NCBI RefSeq assembly: GCF_048007035.1
Contig: NZ_CP180355.1
Coordinates: 2,790,001-2,854,000, forward strand
From: Imperialibacter sp963977595
Lineage (GTDB): Bacteria; Bacteroidota; Bacteroidia; Cytophagales; Cyclobacteriaceae
Reading direction: 5' to 3'
DNA: 64,000 nucleotides
Positions 41,812-51,724 of the stretch are shown piece by piece. Positions within the stretch are counted from its first letter, which is position 1. Every line of letters begins with the position of its first letter. The notes under the pieces are model-generated. The model saw nothing but the letters and a program-made list of their open reading frames with translations. It ran no database searches and was not told where the DNA came from. The position numbers and the translations under genes were made by a program.

Positions 41812-42262
41812 ACAAACCCAACTCCTCTGAATCTCTCATCAACTCGATTAAAGCCTCTTTCCTCTCTTTAATCATATTCTTCTTGAACTTGATAAGGTCT
41901 TCAAACTGCACTCTTCTGTGGCGGCCAACCATTTCTGCCTTCAGTTTGCCCTGGTCTATCAGTTTAGTAACATGAGGTCTTGAACAGTTTAGAAACTCCG
42001 CAGCCTTCTGTGTTGTAAAGGCAGTGCCCACGGGAACGATTGAAACTGCATTCCCATCCCGGTAGTTCCTTAGAATCTCAGCCAGCATCTTCAGCACCTT
42101 CAATGGAATCTGAATAGGCTCTCCAGTTTCCAGAATGGAAATCTCCGGCGTATTTTCTGGGTGCCCAATTTCGTCAATGGCCGCAATTAACTTTTGAAAT
42201 CCTTCATTAGCTATTTGTCTCTCCTGATGGGTGGGCGGACTGTTTAGTTGCGTATCAGACAT
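41798..42262 (-). CDS. HTH (excisionase/MerR-like) DNA-binding protein, candidate antitoxin
   Basis: 154 residues. A helix-turn-helix of the excisionase type is at about 88-140 (FTTQKAAEFLNCSRPHVTKL, then IDQGKLKAEMVGRHRRVQFEDL). The N-terminal half has ISILETGEPIQIPLKVLKMLAEIL, a likely dimerisation part; the C-terminal helix (KKNMIKERKEALIELMRDSE) could bind the toxin. It precedes and overlaps the PIN gene. This architecture is common for antitoxins of PIN-domain toxins in Bacteroidota. It probably represses its own operon. Confidence 0.82.
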   Translation of the reverse strand: MSDTQLNSPPTHQERQIANEGFQKLIAAIDEIGHPENTPEISILETGEPIQIPLKVLKMLAEILRNYRDGNAVSIVPVGTAFTTQKAAEFLNCSRPHVTKLIDQGKLKAEMVGRHRRVQFEDLIKFKKNMIKERKEALIELMRDSEELGLYETD

Positions 42263-42364
42263 ATTGCTTGTTGGTTTACTACTGCAAATATAAACGAAAT
42301 AAACGAAACATTAGTTGTTTATTGCGAACAATGGGCGTAAACCTTGACCCTGCACCCGTCGGAG

Positions 42365-42410
42365 ATTAAAGAGGTTACTCTATGGCTCAGGACAGAGTAA
42401 CCTCTTTAAT
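42365..42410. terminator. 17-bp perfect hairpin
   Basis: ATTAAAGAGGTTACTCT (42365-42381) and its exact reverse complement (42394-42410) with a 12-nt loop. The arms begin and end in AT-rich runs, so it could terminate transcription in both directions. It heads the repeat copy. Confidence 0.5.
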
Positions 42411-42661
42411 GGGCTTCTAGGGCAGGCCACTGATTTGCTCGGACTGTATATGTCGTACCGACGGCACTCGCAGGACATTCGCATGGGTTCGGGTTACCGT
42501 TGTTTCGTCCCTACGGGACTTCTTGCTCTGTGTTCCTCCTTTGTCCGCCGAAGCCTTTGGCATACGAGGATTTCTTCTGCGGCAAACTTCCTCAAATTCG
42601 CTACCCCTGGGAGCGCCTAGCCCCTGCTGTATTTCCAAATTGACCCCAAACAAATTGTTTG

Positions 42662-42681
42662 TGAGTATGTCTTCACACTCA
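42662..42681. repeat. TCTT-loop hairpin repeat
   Basis: TGAGTATG (42662-42669), loop TCTT (42670-42673), CACACTCA (42674-42681): 8-bp stem with one mismatch. Preceded by AATTGTTTG, as in the copy at 44405. Confidence 0.6.
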
Positions 42682-42799
42682 ACCGATATTTGCAAAAGGC
42701 ATCCGATTTCCAGGTCTTCCCCCGCTCTTCAAAGTGCCCCGCTGGCACGCCTTGCACTGGTTGCGCATTTAGTCACCCCTTTGCATCGGCCAAAGGCAT

Positions 42800-42822
42800 A
42801 AAAAAAGCCCCACGAAGGGGCT
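42800..42822 (-). terminator. Rho-independent terminator of propeller lipoprotein gene
   Basis: On the minus strand, AGCCCC (42817-42822) pairs with GGGGCT (42806-42811), followed by a T run (42800-42806 complement). It lies about 75 bp after the stop of the leftward gene at 42896. Confidence 0.75.
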
Positions 42823-42895
42823 CTAAATTGAGACTTTTTAGCTGGGTCGCCCGAATGGGCACTAAACTGGTTTGTCAAACAATATTATTGTTGGC

Positions 42896-44053
42896 TTACC
42901 AAATCTCAATGTCTACCTGATGAACGCCTTCAAGGCCGGCAGCTATCCACAGTCTGTAGTTTCGGAACAGCACATGGTTCACCGACTGATTTTCTCCAAG
43001 GTCTATTTTGCCAAGCACCTCGGGTGCTTCTTTGTTATTGCCTTCTTCATACACCGCCACATAGGCACCATCTTCGCCATTGGAAATAAACAGCAAGCCA
43101 TGCTCGGCCGACACAGCGTTGGTCACTACCCCTTCGTCGAAAGTGATCGTGTGAAGCAGTTCGCCTGTCTTTATATCTAAAATCTTTACACCCTCAGTGC
43201 CCGCTGCCACAAATATCCTTTTGCTGTCAACCTCAAGGGTCGTTTTTGCCTCCGGCACATTCGCCCCGTCAAACGAAAAACTGTTATTGGTCCCCATCGA
43301 CTTCGAATCAAATACGGTCACATTTCCGGGGGTTCCCTGAGCCACAAACACCTCGTTGCCCGACCCGAAAATCCAGCGGGCGTCGTGTAAAGCCGTATAG
43401 CTTTCGAGTGTCAGGTTACGGTCGAGTTTATACACCCCTCCACCGTTTGTTTCGTCGCTGCCAGTGGTGACGAATATATCCCCCTGATGCTGAATGGCAC
43501 TCGTGGCCGCATAGCTGCCCAGGCCTACCACAGTGTTATCCTCCATCGAAAACTTGCCGCCATCAAGCAACACACGTTCTATGTAAGCTGGCTGCTCTTC
43601 ACCTTTTTTAGCTCCCGTCAGGTACACATACCTGTCGTGCGAGGTAAGGGAATGTATGTCAGCATCGTTATACAAAATTTCGCTCGTCACCCTAAGGTCG
43701 GCATCCACAAAATCGACGCCACCGTAATACGCTTCACCCTGGTAGTTGTAGCTCACCAAATACCCTCCCTGATGGTTCTGAAGCGACGATGCCTGAAGCG
43801 TATTTTCGTCAACCACGGGCGGCGTAAGGGTAGACTTTAGAATAAGCCTGAAATGCCTTATCGTGCGCCCACCATCATTTTCTGGTGTAGTATACACAGT
43901 ATCCTGATGGTTAACCATCCTGCTGTTGAGCGACACCTCATCATTAACGATTGTCACATCTCTGGCCGGCGTTGCCTGATCGTCGGCAGCATGGTCGCAA
44001 CCGGTGAAAATGGTGAACAAAAGAACAAAGGATACAACGACAAAATTTCTCAT
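42896..44053 (-). CDS. Beta-propeller lipoprotein
   Basis: Start at ATG 44053 (MRNFVVVSFVLLFTIFTGC) gives a lipobox Cys at residue 19; a start six codons earlier is possible. About 385 residues. The rest is a repeated beta pattern of YncE/LVIVD-like propellers (HQGGYLVSYNYQGEAYYGGV, DRYVYLTGAKKG, QHQGDIFVTTGSDE, SKRIFVAAGTEGVKILDI, FRNYRLWIAAGLEGVHQVDI). It is probably anchored in the outer or inner membrane and binds other proteins or ligands; no catalytic residues are recognisable. Confidence 0.78.
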   Translation of the reverse strand: MRNFVVVSFVLLFTIFTGCDHAADDQATPARDVTIVNDEVSLNSRMVNHQDTVYTTPENDGGRTIRHFRLILKSTLTPPVVDENTLQASSLQNHQGGYLVSYNYQGEAYYGGVDFVDADLRVTSEILYNDADIHSLTSHDRYVYLTGAKKGEEQPAYIERVLLDGGKFSMEDNTVVGLGSYAATSAIQHQGDIFVTTGSDETNGGGVYKLDRNLTLESYTALHDARWIFGSGNEVFVAQGTPGNVTVFDSKSMGTNNSFSFDGANVPEAKTTLEVDSKRIFVAAGTEGVKILDIKTGELLHTITFDEGVVTNAVSAEHGLLFISNGEDGAYVAVYEEGNNKEAPEVLGKIDLGENQSVNHVLFRNYRLWIAAGLEGVHQVDIEIW

Positions 44054-44071
44054 AAGCATTTCGGAAAACAA

Positions 44072-44665
44072 TAAAAACCATTAAACCTGCCACAAAATTA
44101 GTGACTCCAGCCCGAAGAGAGCCTCGTTTTCGGTGAACGACACCGATCGATAGATTAGCTGATGGCTAAGCGGGATTACCGGGAAGACAGTTTGGGCGTG
44201 CCCCCGCCAGCAATATTCCGTTTGAAAGCAACAGAGAAGACTTGGCGGGGGTCGGGCTATTCGCCGCAAGTCCTCACCGCAAAGAGGCGGCTCCGGGCTT
44301 TCCGCTGCTATCCCTTACGCAAACCTTAATCGAAAAGGTTTTTGCTTGAGCCCGGCGGAATACAGACTTCTAAAAAGGCTTACCGAATAAATGAATTGTT
44401 TGTCCGTGTGTCTTCACACGTAACCTACCCCTGGTCTATAACACGCCAATAGTTTCCTGGCTTCAAGCGACAGAAAAAAAATCTCCTATTGCTTCCACGC
44501 TTACTCAAAAAATGCTTGTCCAACTGCACCCCTTAGGGCATGGCCGCCAAAGTAAGTCCATTGCTGCACAAAATGACAATCAAAAAAATAGCCACTGGCA
44601 GCTAATTTTTAATTGAAATATGATAGATTGTTTATATTAAATAACCAACCTACCTTTTTTCAAAT
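44072..44665. repeat. Noncoding gap with GGCGGGGGTCGGG repeat and TCTT hairpin
   Basis: No gene in 594 bp. 44194-44319 is a copy of the element at 31304-31431: CCCCCGCCA (44201-44209) pairs with TGGCGGGGG (44243-44251), then GTCGGGCTATTCG and CTCCGGGCTTTCCGCTGCTATCCC. A TCTT-loop hairpin lies at 44405-44420. The last 140 bp are A+T-rich and should hold the promoter of the giant gene at 44666; no clear boxes were assigned. Confidence 0.7.
44405..44420. repeat. TCTT-loop hairpin repeat
   Basis: CGTGTG (44405-44410), loop TCTT (44411-44414), CACACG (44415-44420): perfect 6-bp stem, preceded by GAATTGTTTGTC. Confidence 0.6.
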
Positions 44666-47600
44666 ATGATTACCAGAGCTATCTGTTGCTCCATTATTCT
44701 TATTTCTTGTCTTTCATTTCACTCTCTTTGTCAGGTAATCGATGATTTCTCGGATGGGGATTTGAGTGCAAATCCTGTCTGGTCTGGAAATACTGAATAT
44801 TTTACTTTCAATGCTGGTGAAAGTAAACTGCGAAGCCAGGGGCCCGACATTGAAACCTCTTATTTCATCAGCACACCCAATCAGTTTGTCAAATGGACAA
44901 CCTGGGAGTTCAGTGTAAAACTCTCCGTGTCGCCAAGCAATACCAATAACATGAGGATCTACTTGATGGCCGATCAGGAGAATCTTACAACTAGTTTAAA
45001 TGGCTATTTCATAAGAATTGGTGAAGGTGGTTCAAATGATGGAGTGGATCTTTACAGGCAAAATGGCACAAGTACATCCAGAATCATGCACTCCTTTGAT
45101 GCGGCAATGTCCAGCGGGGCAAACGCCAGAATACGTGTAACAAGAGATGACGTAGGAAATTGGACGTTAGCTGCCGACCTTGCTGGGGGAACTAATTTTG
45201 TCGAAGATGAAGCACCAGTGTTCGACGACACATTTACATCGACATCAAATTTTGGAATTGTAGTAAATCAAACTTCGTCTAACAAAAATAACTACTATTT
45301 CGGCTCTCTGAGCGTCACAGCTGGCCTAACCGTAGAAAGTGTCGAAGTCATTTCTAAAAACACCGTCAAGGTGCTTTTCAATCAAGCAGTGACTGAGGCC
45401 ACAGTTAGCGAAACATCAAATTTCACAATCGACAACGCCATTGCCGTAAATTCAGCGACTCGCTCAGCGGGCAACAGTTCTCGGGTCGAGCTAACGGTCA
45501 GTGACCTATCAACTGATGACTACTTCCTGACAGTGTCAAACCTGATAGAAGAGCAAACAGGCACACTTCAGGGAGTAATTGATCCCATTGCTTTTTCTTA
45601 CACCCAACTCGCCCTCTCGGAAATCATCACTCCTTCCGCCACCGAGCTAAAGCTCATTTTCAACGATGACGTCGATGAAACGGCAGCCGAAACCGTTTCG
45701 AACTACACCATCAACGGTGGCATCGGCACGCCCGCCAGTGCAGTGCTGAACCCTTCCAACGCAAAAGAAGTTTTGCTCACACTCGGGACAGACCTGGGTG
45801 AACAGGATTATGAACTGGCCTTACCGAATGGCCTGTCCAACGCTTCCGGCAATAGCCAGATCGATCCTGGCGCTTCCTACGATTTCGATTTTGTTGTTCC
45901 ACTCATCGCAGAGGCGGTTGAAGTGATGTCCAAAAATCAATTAAGCATCAGCTTCAATAAAGCCGTAGCAGTTGGGCCAGCTCAAACACTGGAAAACTAT
46001 TCTGTCAACAAAGGCATCGGCATGCCCTCCTTTGTGGCTATTGGCGCTGAACCAAATGAAGTGGTGCTCACCCTGGGCACACCTCTGCTAAACGACAGCT
46101 ATGAAATTTCAATCAGCAACCTGACAGATGAGTCATCAACCCCTCTTTCGCCAGCGCCTAGCGTGCTTGCCTTTTCTTACCTGTCTTTGACCATTACTGA
46201 GGTCAGCGTTACTGGCGAAAACACATTACAGCTTACGTTCAATCAAGCAGTCGATCCAAGCTCCGCAGCACTCGCCTCCAATTATTCCCTGGACGACGGT
46301 TTTGGAAACCCGCAAACTGCCAGCATTTCCGAAGCAGATAACAAAATCGTCGAGCTTGCCTTCTCCGAAGATTTCTTCAACTTCACTTATGAGCTCACCG
46401 TCAACGGTGTAACCAACCTCGCCGGCAATGCCTCAGCCGAAAACATCGCAGAAGCTGTTGCTGTGGCCAAAGCAACTCCGGTCAGTGCACTCATCATCAC
46501 CGAAATTCTCGCCGACCCTAACCCCAAAGGCATCAGTCCTGATCCTGTGGTGCTGCCTACCGCTTCAGGGGCTGAGTTTGTAGAAATCTATAACCCCGGC
46601 GATCACACCATCACTCTATCAGGTTTTACACTTACCGGCGGCACTATCGGCAGTTATTCACTCGCTGGGGGATCTTATGTAGCACTGGTGCCTGCAAGCT
46701 ACCTGACCGATTACCAGGCTTTGGGCAATGCAGTGAGCGTAACCAGCTGGAACAGCCTCACCAACTCTGGCGAGGTCATCACATTGAAAGACCAGCTCGG
46801 CAACACCATCGAGCAAGTAACTTTCAGCAGCAGTTGGAACGATGACAGCGAAAAAGACGGTGGCTGGTCGCTCGAAAAGATCAACCCGCAGCCCGCTTGC
46901 GAAAGCAGTGCCAACTGGCGCACGTCCATCGATGAAAAAGGAGCCACACCAGGCACTCAAAACTCGGTTTTTGACGATTCGCCTGACACAACTGCACCAA
47001 CCGTTGCGGAAGTAGAAATTGTAGACAAAGAAACCATCGCCATTCATTTCAATGAGAAAATGGGCACTGACCTGGCAGGCATTACTGCTCAACTTAATGG
47101 TGAGGATGTCGCCAGCTTTTCTTTTTCTGACGACCAGACCCTTTCAATTGTGCTGACCACGCCTTTGGTCTCCGAAGCCCACTATTCTTTGGAGCTTTCG
47201 GGGCTGAGTGATTGTGCCGGGAATTCAATGGACAATAATCTGTTTGAATTTTACTACGACACGAAGCCACCGGTTCCGGAGCAGGTGGTGCTTCGTTCGT
47301 TCAGCAGCCTGCTGCTTCAGTTCGACGAGCCTTTGAAAGAAACAGACGCCGAGAAAGAGGAAAACTACAAAATAATCGAGCTGGAAACAGCTCCTGCAAA
47401 AGCCAATCTCCTGACTGACTCTCCTCAGTCGGTATTGCTGAAGTTTGAAGAACCATTTGCGGTGGGTGCCTCCTACGAAATTGAGGTGAGTAACCTGAAA
47501 GACACGCTGGAAAATGTGATGGCATCTCCAGTCACGCTGGCCTTTTCCGTGCAGCAACACATCGATTCGGTGTGGGTGGAAGGAGCCAATTTTTTGTCGG

Positions 47601-50600
47601 TTAGTTTCAATATGGTTCCTGACAACGGATCAATTACATCGGCAGACAATTACCGTTTAGATGCGAAAGCTAAGCCGTTGAAACTAATTGCGGTAGCCCA
47701 GAACGTTGCCCGGTTAATTTTTGAAAGCAATTTCTCTGAAAACAAAGACCTGACGCTCTCAATCTCCAATCTGGTGACTTCGGAGGAGGAAACCCTGATT
47801 ACCCCTGACTACATTTTTCGATACGACACAAAACCTCCGGTGATAGATTCAGTCGCAACGAAGGATGCCACGCATTTGCTGGTGTACCTAAATGAGCGCC
47901 TCCAGGCTTCGTATGCGGAAGCCACCGGCAACTACGAATGGAAAGCGCATGGTCACCCTGATGCTGTTGCCTTGCAAACGGATAAAAAATCTGTCTTGCT
48001 TTCTTTTGGAGAACCTTTTCCTCAGGAAACCGAGCAGCAGCTTTCGGTGGTTAACCTGAAAGACCTTTATGGAAACCAAATAACCAAAGCCGTTACCAAA
48101 CCCTTCGTTTACGACACCCTTCCTCCCCGAGTAAGTGCGGTTATCGTTACCTCGCCGAAGACACTGGAGATATCATTTTCCGAACCAGTTACCGCCGAGG
48201 CATCAGCCCTTGTCCATTACCTCCTGGGCAACAAGCAGCCCTCTACAGCGAAACGAACACTTCCAGACTCAAATGTGGTGATCCTTACCTTTGCTGAGGC
48301 TCTTCCGGATGTCAATAACATTCCACTAGTGATCGATGGCATCTCGGATTTTTACGGTAATAAGTCCGTGAAAATCAGTGCCATCGTCAACAACGAAGAC
48401 CTGCAGCCCGGAAAGGCGACAGCCACTTCGGACAGCAAAGTATTGATCTCTTTCAACAAAGAGTTGAACAACGATATCTCTGCCACAAATGTCACCGGCA
48501 ACGACATTGCGGCCCTGAAAAAAGGAGACGAGGCTCACCTGTTAGAACTGGAAGTATCCGGCAAATTCGAGGAAGATTCACTGTACGGCTACACATTCAA
48601 TGGTCTGACTTCAGCGAATGAAATTGCCCTTGGCGCATCAAAAACTATTGACTTTACTTACCATTCCAGGGTTGAGCAGGTTACTTCCAATCACCCAGTA
48701 CTTGTTGAACTTTTGCTTACCGTACCGGTCAATGCAGACAGCCTTTCAACAGCGACGCAAGTCGTCGTCGCCCCCGGGGAAATCAATCCTTCTCTTGTTT
48801 TGACGGATGCCGACGAGCCCAACAAAGTGAATATCTACTTTGACGAAAACCTTCCCTTCAACGAAACCTTGACGCTCACTTTTTCCGAGCTGTACGATGT
48901 ATGGGGTAGAAAAATTCCTGACCAATCCATCTCATTTGCTATCGACGCACAACCGGCGACAGTTGAGAACGTCTTCTCCCGATTGTTCTCGGAGGTTATC
49001 GTGGAGTTCTCGGAAAAGGTTTCCAGTTCAACAGCACTCAGTCCCAATCATTACACCGTTATAGGATTGGCGCAACCGGACCAGGTAGTGTTCACAGGCG
49101 CTGATCAACTTTCGGTTTCGCTATCTTTCAAAAATGAGTTTGTCGACAAGACGGCCTATCAATTGGTAGTGAAAAATGTCGAAGACATCTCCGGCAACGT
49201 CATGGATGAAGACACGCTGTCATTTATCTACGCCAGACCAAACATTCCCAAGATTGGTGAAGTCCTGATCACCGAGATCATGGCAGACCCAAGCCCATCA
49301 GTCGGGCTGCCTGAGGTCGAATATGTAGAGCTATTCAACAACTCCGACATTGATTTCGAGCTCTCTGCATTTGGGTTCGTCAATAGCGATAAGGCTTTTG
49401 ATTTGGGGGAAGGTCGCCTTGTGCCGGGGAGCTATTTGATCCTGTGCTCTCAAAATGACACAGCCTCGCTTGCTGACTTTGGCAATGCGGTTGGCTTGGC
49501 TGGCTGGTCGGCCCTGTCCAACACGAAGGATTCCCTGAGCCTGATAAATTACTATGGCGAAGTCATCGACCAGGTGGTTTATACCACCTCCTGGTACAAG
49601 GACTCCCAAAAAGACGAAGGTGGCTGGTCGCTTGAGCGGATTTTGGGTGACTCAGCTTGCGGGGAAGACTATCGCTGGGCAGCTTCAAAAAATGAGCTTG
49701 GTGGTACACCAGGTTCAGCTAACTCTCTGACTTTTTCGAAGGTCGACTCGGTGGCTCCGGCTTTGGTGAGCATAGCCGTTGTGGCGCCCAATCAACTTAG
49801 TCTGGTCTTTTCAGAATGGATAAGCGAAATCGGGCTCACCGATCTGCAAGTGACTGTCAGCGGTGGGCCTGAAGCGGCCTCGTTTGAATTGGCAGAGGAT
49901 CGGACAAGTGTGCTGGCAACACTAAAGCAGCCGCTCACTCCTGGAGCCGAGTACATGGTCACCGTCGGCGGAATTGTGGACTGTAGTGGCAACAAAATGA
50001 AAGTAGCTGATATGAAGGTTGGCGTTGGCAGACCCCCCACTTTTGGAGAGCTAGTCATCTCCGAAATCATGCCAGACCCCGACCCAACACAAGGTTTGCC
50101 AGAAGCTGAGTACATCGAGATCTTTAACCCCACTAACGAATGGATCAGCTACAACGGATCGAGTTTGATTGTAGGAGAAAAGCAAGCAACTTTTCCTAAC
50201 GGAGCTATTGCTCCCGGGTCTTTTCTCATTCTCTGCAGCTCGGGAAACCAGCCCCGATTGAAGGAATTCGGCGCCACACTTGTCATCACTTCCATGCCCG
50301 CATTGAAAAACGACGGCGACGACATTTCCCTCTATATTGAAAGTAACCTGATTCACCGCATGCAATATGAGGACGGCCTTTTTACCGACAACTCAAAAAA
50401 GGATGGCGGCTGGTCGCTGGAGATCATCGATGTAAATCTGCCCTGCGCCAGAGAAGAAAACTGGACAGCTTCGGTCAACGAAAACGGTGGGACGCCTGGT
50501 CAAATCAACTCGGTGAACAATACCCTGGGCGACGGCACACCCGCAAGTCTGATGGAAGTTATCCCAATCTCCGACTCTACGCTGCTTGCACGGCTTAGCG

Positions 50601-51670
50601 AGCAGGTCATCATCGATGCAGATAAATTGCAGATCCGCATTACGCCTTCGCTCGGAGAGCTCACTATCCAGTCGAACTTGCTTGCCAACAGCTTTACTAT
50701 TCAGTATCAGGAAAGTATCAGTCCAGGCACTTTCTATACAGTCTCTCTTTCGGGCCTTGCTGACTGCCGGGGAAACATCAGCCCGGCAGAAAAATTATCA
50801 GCCAGCTTCATTCTTCCCTCACCCTCCGACAGCCTGGATGTGGTAATCAACGAAATCTTGTTCAACCCCAGAAGCGGCGGTGTCGATTTTGTGGAGCTTT
50901 ACAACCGCTCCGACAAATACCTTGACATCCAGGGCTGGGAAATTGGCAACATCATAACAGCCACGGGACAGCCCAATGATTTCAATACCATTACAACTTC
51001 GAATCACCTGCTCGCACCAGGCCACTTTCTGGTGTTGACGGAATCGCCCACGACCTTAAAGGGCGATTACCCGTCAGGCAAAGTGGAGGCATTTTTCGAA
51101 GCAGATTTGCCCACTTACCCCAACACGGAAGGCGGGGTGATTATCAGAAATGTCGACGGCCGGGTACTCGACTGGTTCAATTACGATGAAGACCTCCACT
51201 CGCCTTTTCTTGAGGATGTCAAAGGAGTGGCTTTGGAAAGAGTTTCCGTGGAGCACGAAACAAATGACCCGGGGAACTGGGAGTCAGGCATATCGACGAC
51301 AGGCTTTGCAACCCCAGGTTACAACAATGCCAACCAAAGGGCCGGGCAACCCGCTACCGGAAAAGTATCCGCCGAACCGCAGGCCTTTATCCCTGGCGAC
51401 GCTCTGAACGGCTTCACAGAAATCACCTTCGACAGTTCCCTGACCAATGCCCGTATTGACGTCTATATCTACGACATAGCGGGCAGAAAAATCAAAACGC
51501 TTACGGAAGGTCAAACAGTGGCAGATGGCAGCTTTTTCCGCTGGGATGGCTCCACCGACAAGGGTGAAATGGCAAGAGTGGGTGTCTACATCATACAGAT
51601 TGAGTACTTCAATGCCGCTGGTCAGAAGGACGTGGTGCGTACCACCGTGGCGGTGGGGGCCAGGTTTTAA
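44666..51670 (+). CDS. Giant secreted lamin-tail-domain/Ig-like protein
   Basis: 2334 residues. Signal peptide about 1-22 (MITRAICCSIILISCLSFHS, cut near CQVIDD). A laminin-G/concanavalin-like region follows at about 25-220. Then come many Ig-like repeats of the SbsA/Big_5 kind, each opening with an xxVxxxSxNTLxLxFNxxV strand pattern (for example ITEVSVTGENTLQLTFNQAV). Four lamin-tail domains start near residues 607 (ITEILADPNP), 1530 (ITEIMADPSP), 1791 (ISEIMPDPDP) and 2054 (INEILFNPRS), three of them ending in GGWSLE and a GGTPG-like turn. The C-terminal ~80 residues are a FlgD-like Ig domain (IYDIAGRKIKTL, GVYIIQIEYF), a usual end domain of such exported Bacteroidota proteins. Probably a cell-surface or secreted adhesive or structural protein. 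Confidence 0.85.
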   Translation: MITRAICCSIILISCLSFHSLCQVIDDFSDGDLSANPVWSGNTEYFTFNAGESKLRSQGPDIETSYFISTPNQFVKWTTWEFSVKLSVSPSNTNNMRIYLMADQENLTTSLNGYFIRIGEGGSNDGVDLYRQNGTSTSRIMHSFDAAMSSGANARIRVTRDDVGNWTLAADLAGGTNFVEDEAPVFDDTFTSTSNFGIVVNQTSSNKNNYYFGSLSVTAGLTVESVEVISKNTVKVLFNQAVTEATVSETSNFTIDNAIAVNSATRSAGNSSRVELTVSDLSTDDYFLTVSNLIEEQTGTLQGVIDPIAFSYTQLALSEIITPSATELKLIFNDDVDETAAETVSNYTINGGIGTPASAVLNPSNAKEVLLTLGTDLGEQDYELALPNGLSNASGNSQIDPGASYDFDFVVPLIAEAVEVMSKNQLSISFNKAVAVGPAQTLENYSVNKGIGMPSFVAIGAEPNEVVLTLGTPLLNDSYEISISNLTDESSTPLSPAPSVLAFSYLSLTITEVSVTGENTLQLTFNQAVDPSSAALASNYSLDDGFGNPQTASISEADNKIVELAFSEDFFNFTYELTVNGVTNLAGNASAENIAEAVAVAKATPVSALIITEILADPNPKGISPDPVVLPTASGAEFVEIYNPGDHTITLSGFTLTGGTIGSYSLAGGSYVALVPASYLTDYQALGNAVSVTSWNSLTNSGEVITLKDQLGNTIEQVTFSSSWNDDSEKDGGWSLEKINPQPACESSANWRTSIDEKGATPGTQNSVFDDSPDTTAPTVAEVEIVDKETIAIHFNEKMGTDLAGITAQLNGEDVASFSFSDDQTLSIVLTTPLVSEAHYSLELSGLSDCAGNSMDNNLFEFYYDTKPPVPEQVVLRSFSSLLLQFDEPLKETDAEKEENYKIIELETAPAKANLLTDSPQSVLLKFEEPFAVGASYEIEVSNLKDTLENVMASPVTLAFSVQQHIDSVWVEGANFLSVSFNMVPDNGSITSADNYRLDAKAKPLKLIAVAQNVARLIFESNFSENKDLTLSISNLVTSEEETLITPDYIFRYDTKPPVIDSVATKDATHLLVYLNERLQASYAEATGNYEWKAHGHPDAVALQTDKKSVLLSFGEPFPQETEQQLSVVNLKDLYGNQITKAVTKPFVYDTLPPRVSAVIVTSPKTLEISFSEPVTAEASALVHYLLGNKQPSTAKRTLPDSNVVILTFAEALPDVNNIPLVIDGISDFYGNKSVKISAIVNNEDLQPGKATATSDSKVLISFNKELNNDISATNVTGNDIAALKKGDEAHLLELEVSGKFEEDSLYGYTFNGLTSANEIALGASKTIDFTYHSRVEQVTSNHPVLVELLLTVPVNADSLSTATQVVVAPGEINPSLVLTDADEPNKVNIYFDENLPFNETLTLTFSELYDVWGRKIPDQSISFAIDAQPATVENVFSRLFSEVIVEFSEKVSSSTALSPNHYTVIGLAQPDQVVFTGADQLSVSLSFKNEFVDKTAYQLVVKNVEDISGNVMDEDTLSFIYARPNIPKIGEVLITEIMADPSPSVGLPEVEYVELFNNSDIDFELSAFGFVNSDKAFDLGEGRLVPGSYLILCSQNDTASLADFGNAVGLAGWSALSNTKDSLSLINYYGEVIDQVVYTTSWYKDSQKDEGGWSLERILGDSACGEDYRWAASKNELGGTPGSANSLTFSKVDSVAPALVSIAVVAPNQLSLVFSEWISEIGLTDLQVTVSGGPEAASFELAEDRTSVLATLKQPLTPGAEYMVTVGGIVDCSGNKMKVADMKVGVGRPPTFGELVISEIMPDPDPTQGLPEAEYIEIFNPTNEWISYNGSSLIVGEKQATFPNGAIAPGSFLILCSSGNQPRLKEFGATLVITSMPALKNDGDDISLYIESNLIHRMQYEDGLFTDNSKKDGGWSLEIIDVNLPCAREENWTASVNENGGTPGQINSVNNTLGDGTPASLMEVIPISDSTLLARLSEQVIIDADKLQIRITPSLGELTIQSNLLANSFTIQYQESISPGTFYTVSLSGLADCRGNISPAEKLSASFILPSPSDSLDVVINEILFNPRSGGVDFVELYNRSDKYLDIQGWEIGNIITATGQPNDFNTITTSNHLLAPGHFLVLTESPTTLKGDYPSGKVEAFFEADLPTYPNTEGGVIIRNVDGRVLDWFNYDEDLHSPFLEDVKGVALERVSVEHETNDPGNWESGISTTGFATPGYNNANQRAGQPATGKVSAEPQAFIPGDALNGFTEITFDSSLTNARIDVYIYDIAGRKIKTLTEGQTVADGSFFRWDGSTDKGEMARVGVYIIQIEYFNAAGQKDVVRTTVAVGARF

Positions 51671-51724
51671 ACGGGGCTCGCCTTCCGGTCTGAAGACAGA
51701 ACAGAGTGAACGGCTTTGTGTTTG

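Larger units (their letters stand above)
42263..42895. repeat. Noncoding gap with interspersed repeat copy 2 and hairpins
   Basis: No gene in 633 bp. 42365-42381 (ATTAAAGAGGTTACTCT) pairs perfectly over 17 bp with 42394-42410. Then comes the shared repeat with TATATGTCGTACCGACGGCACTC and CGTCCCTACGGGACT (to about 42600), the TCTT-loop hairpin at 42662-42681 and a leftward terminator at 42800-42822. Confidence 0.75.

Noticed and set aside
36268..44665. CRISPR array in repeat-rich gaps
   Set aside because: Repeats are long, unequal and widely spaced, with no regular short spacer pattern.
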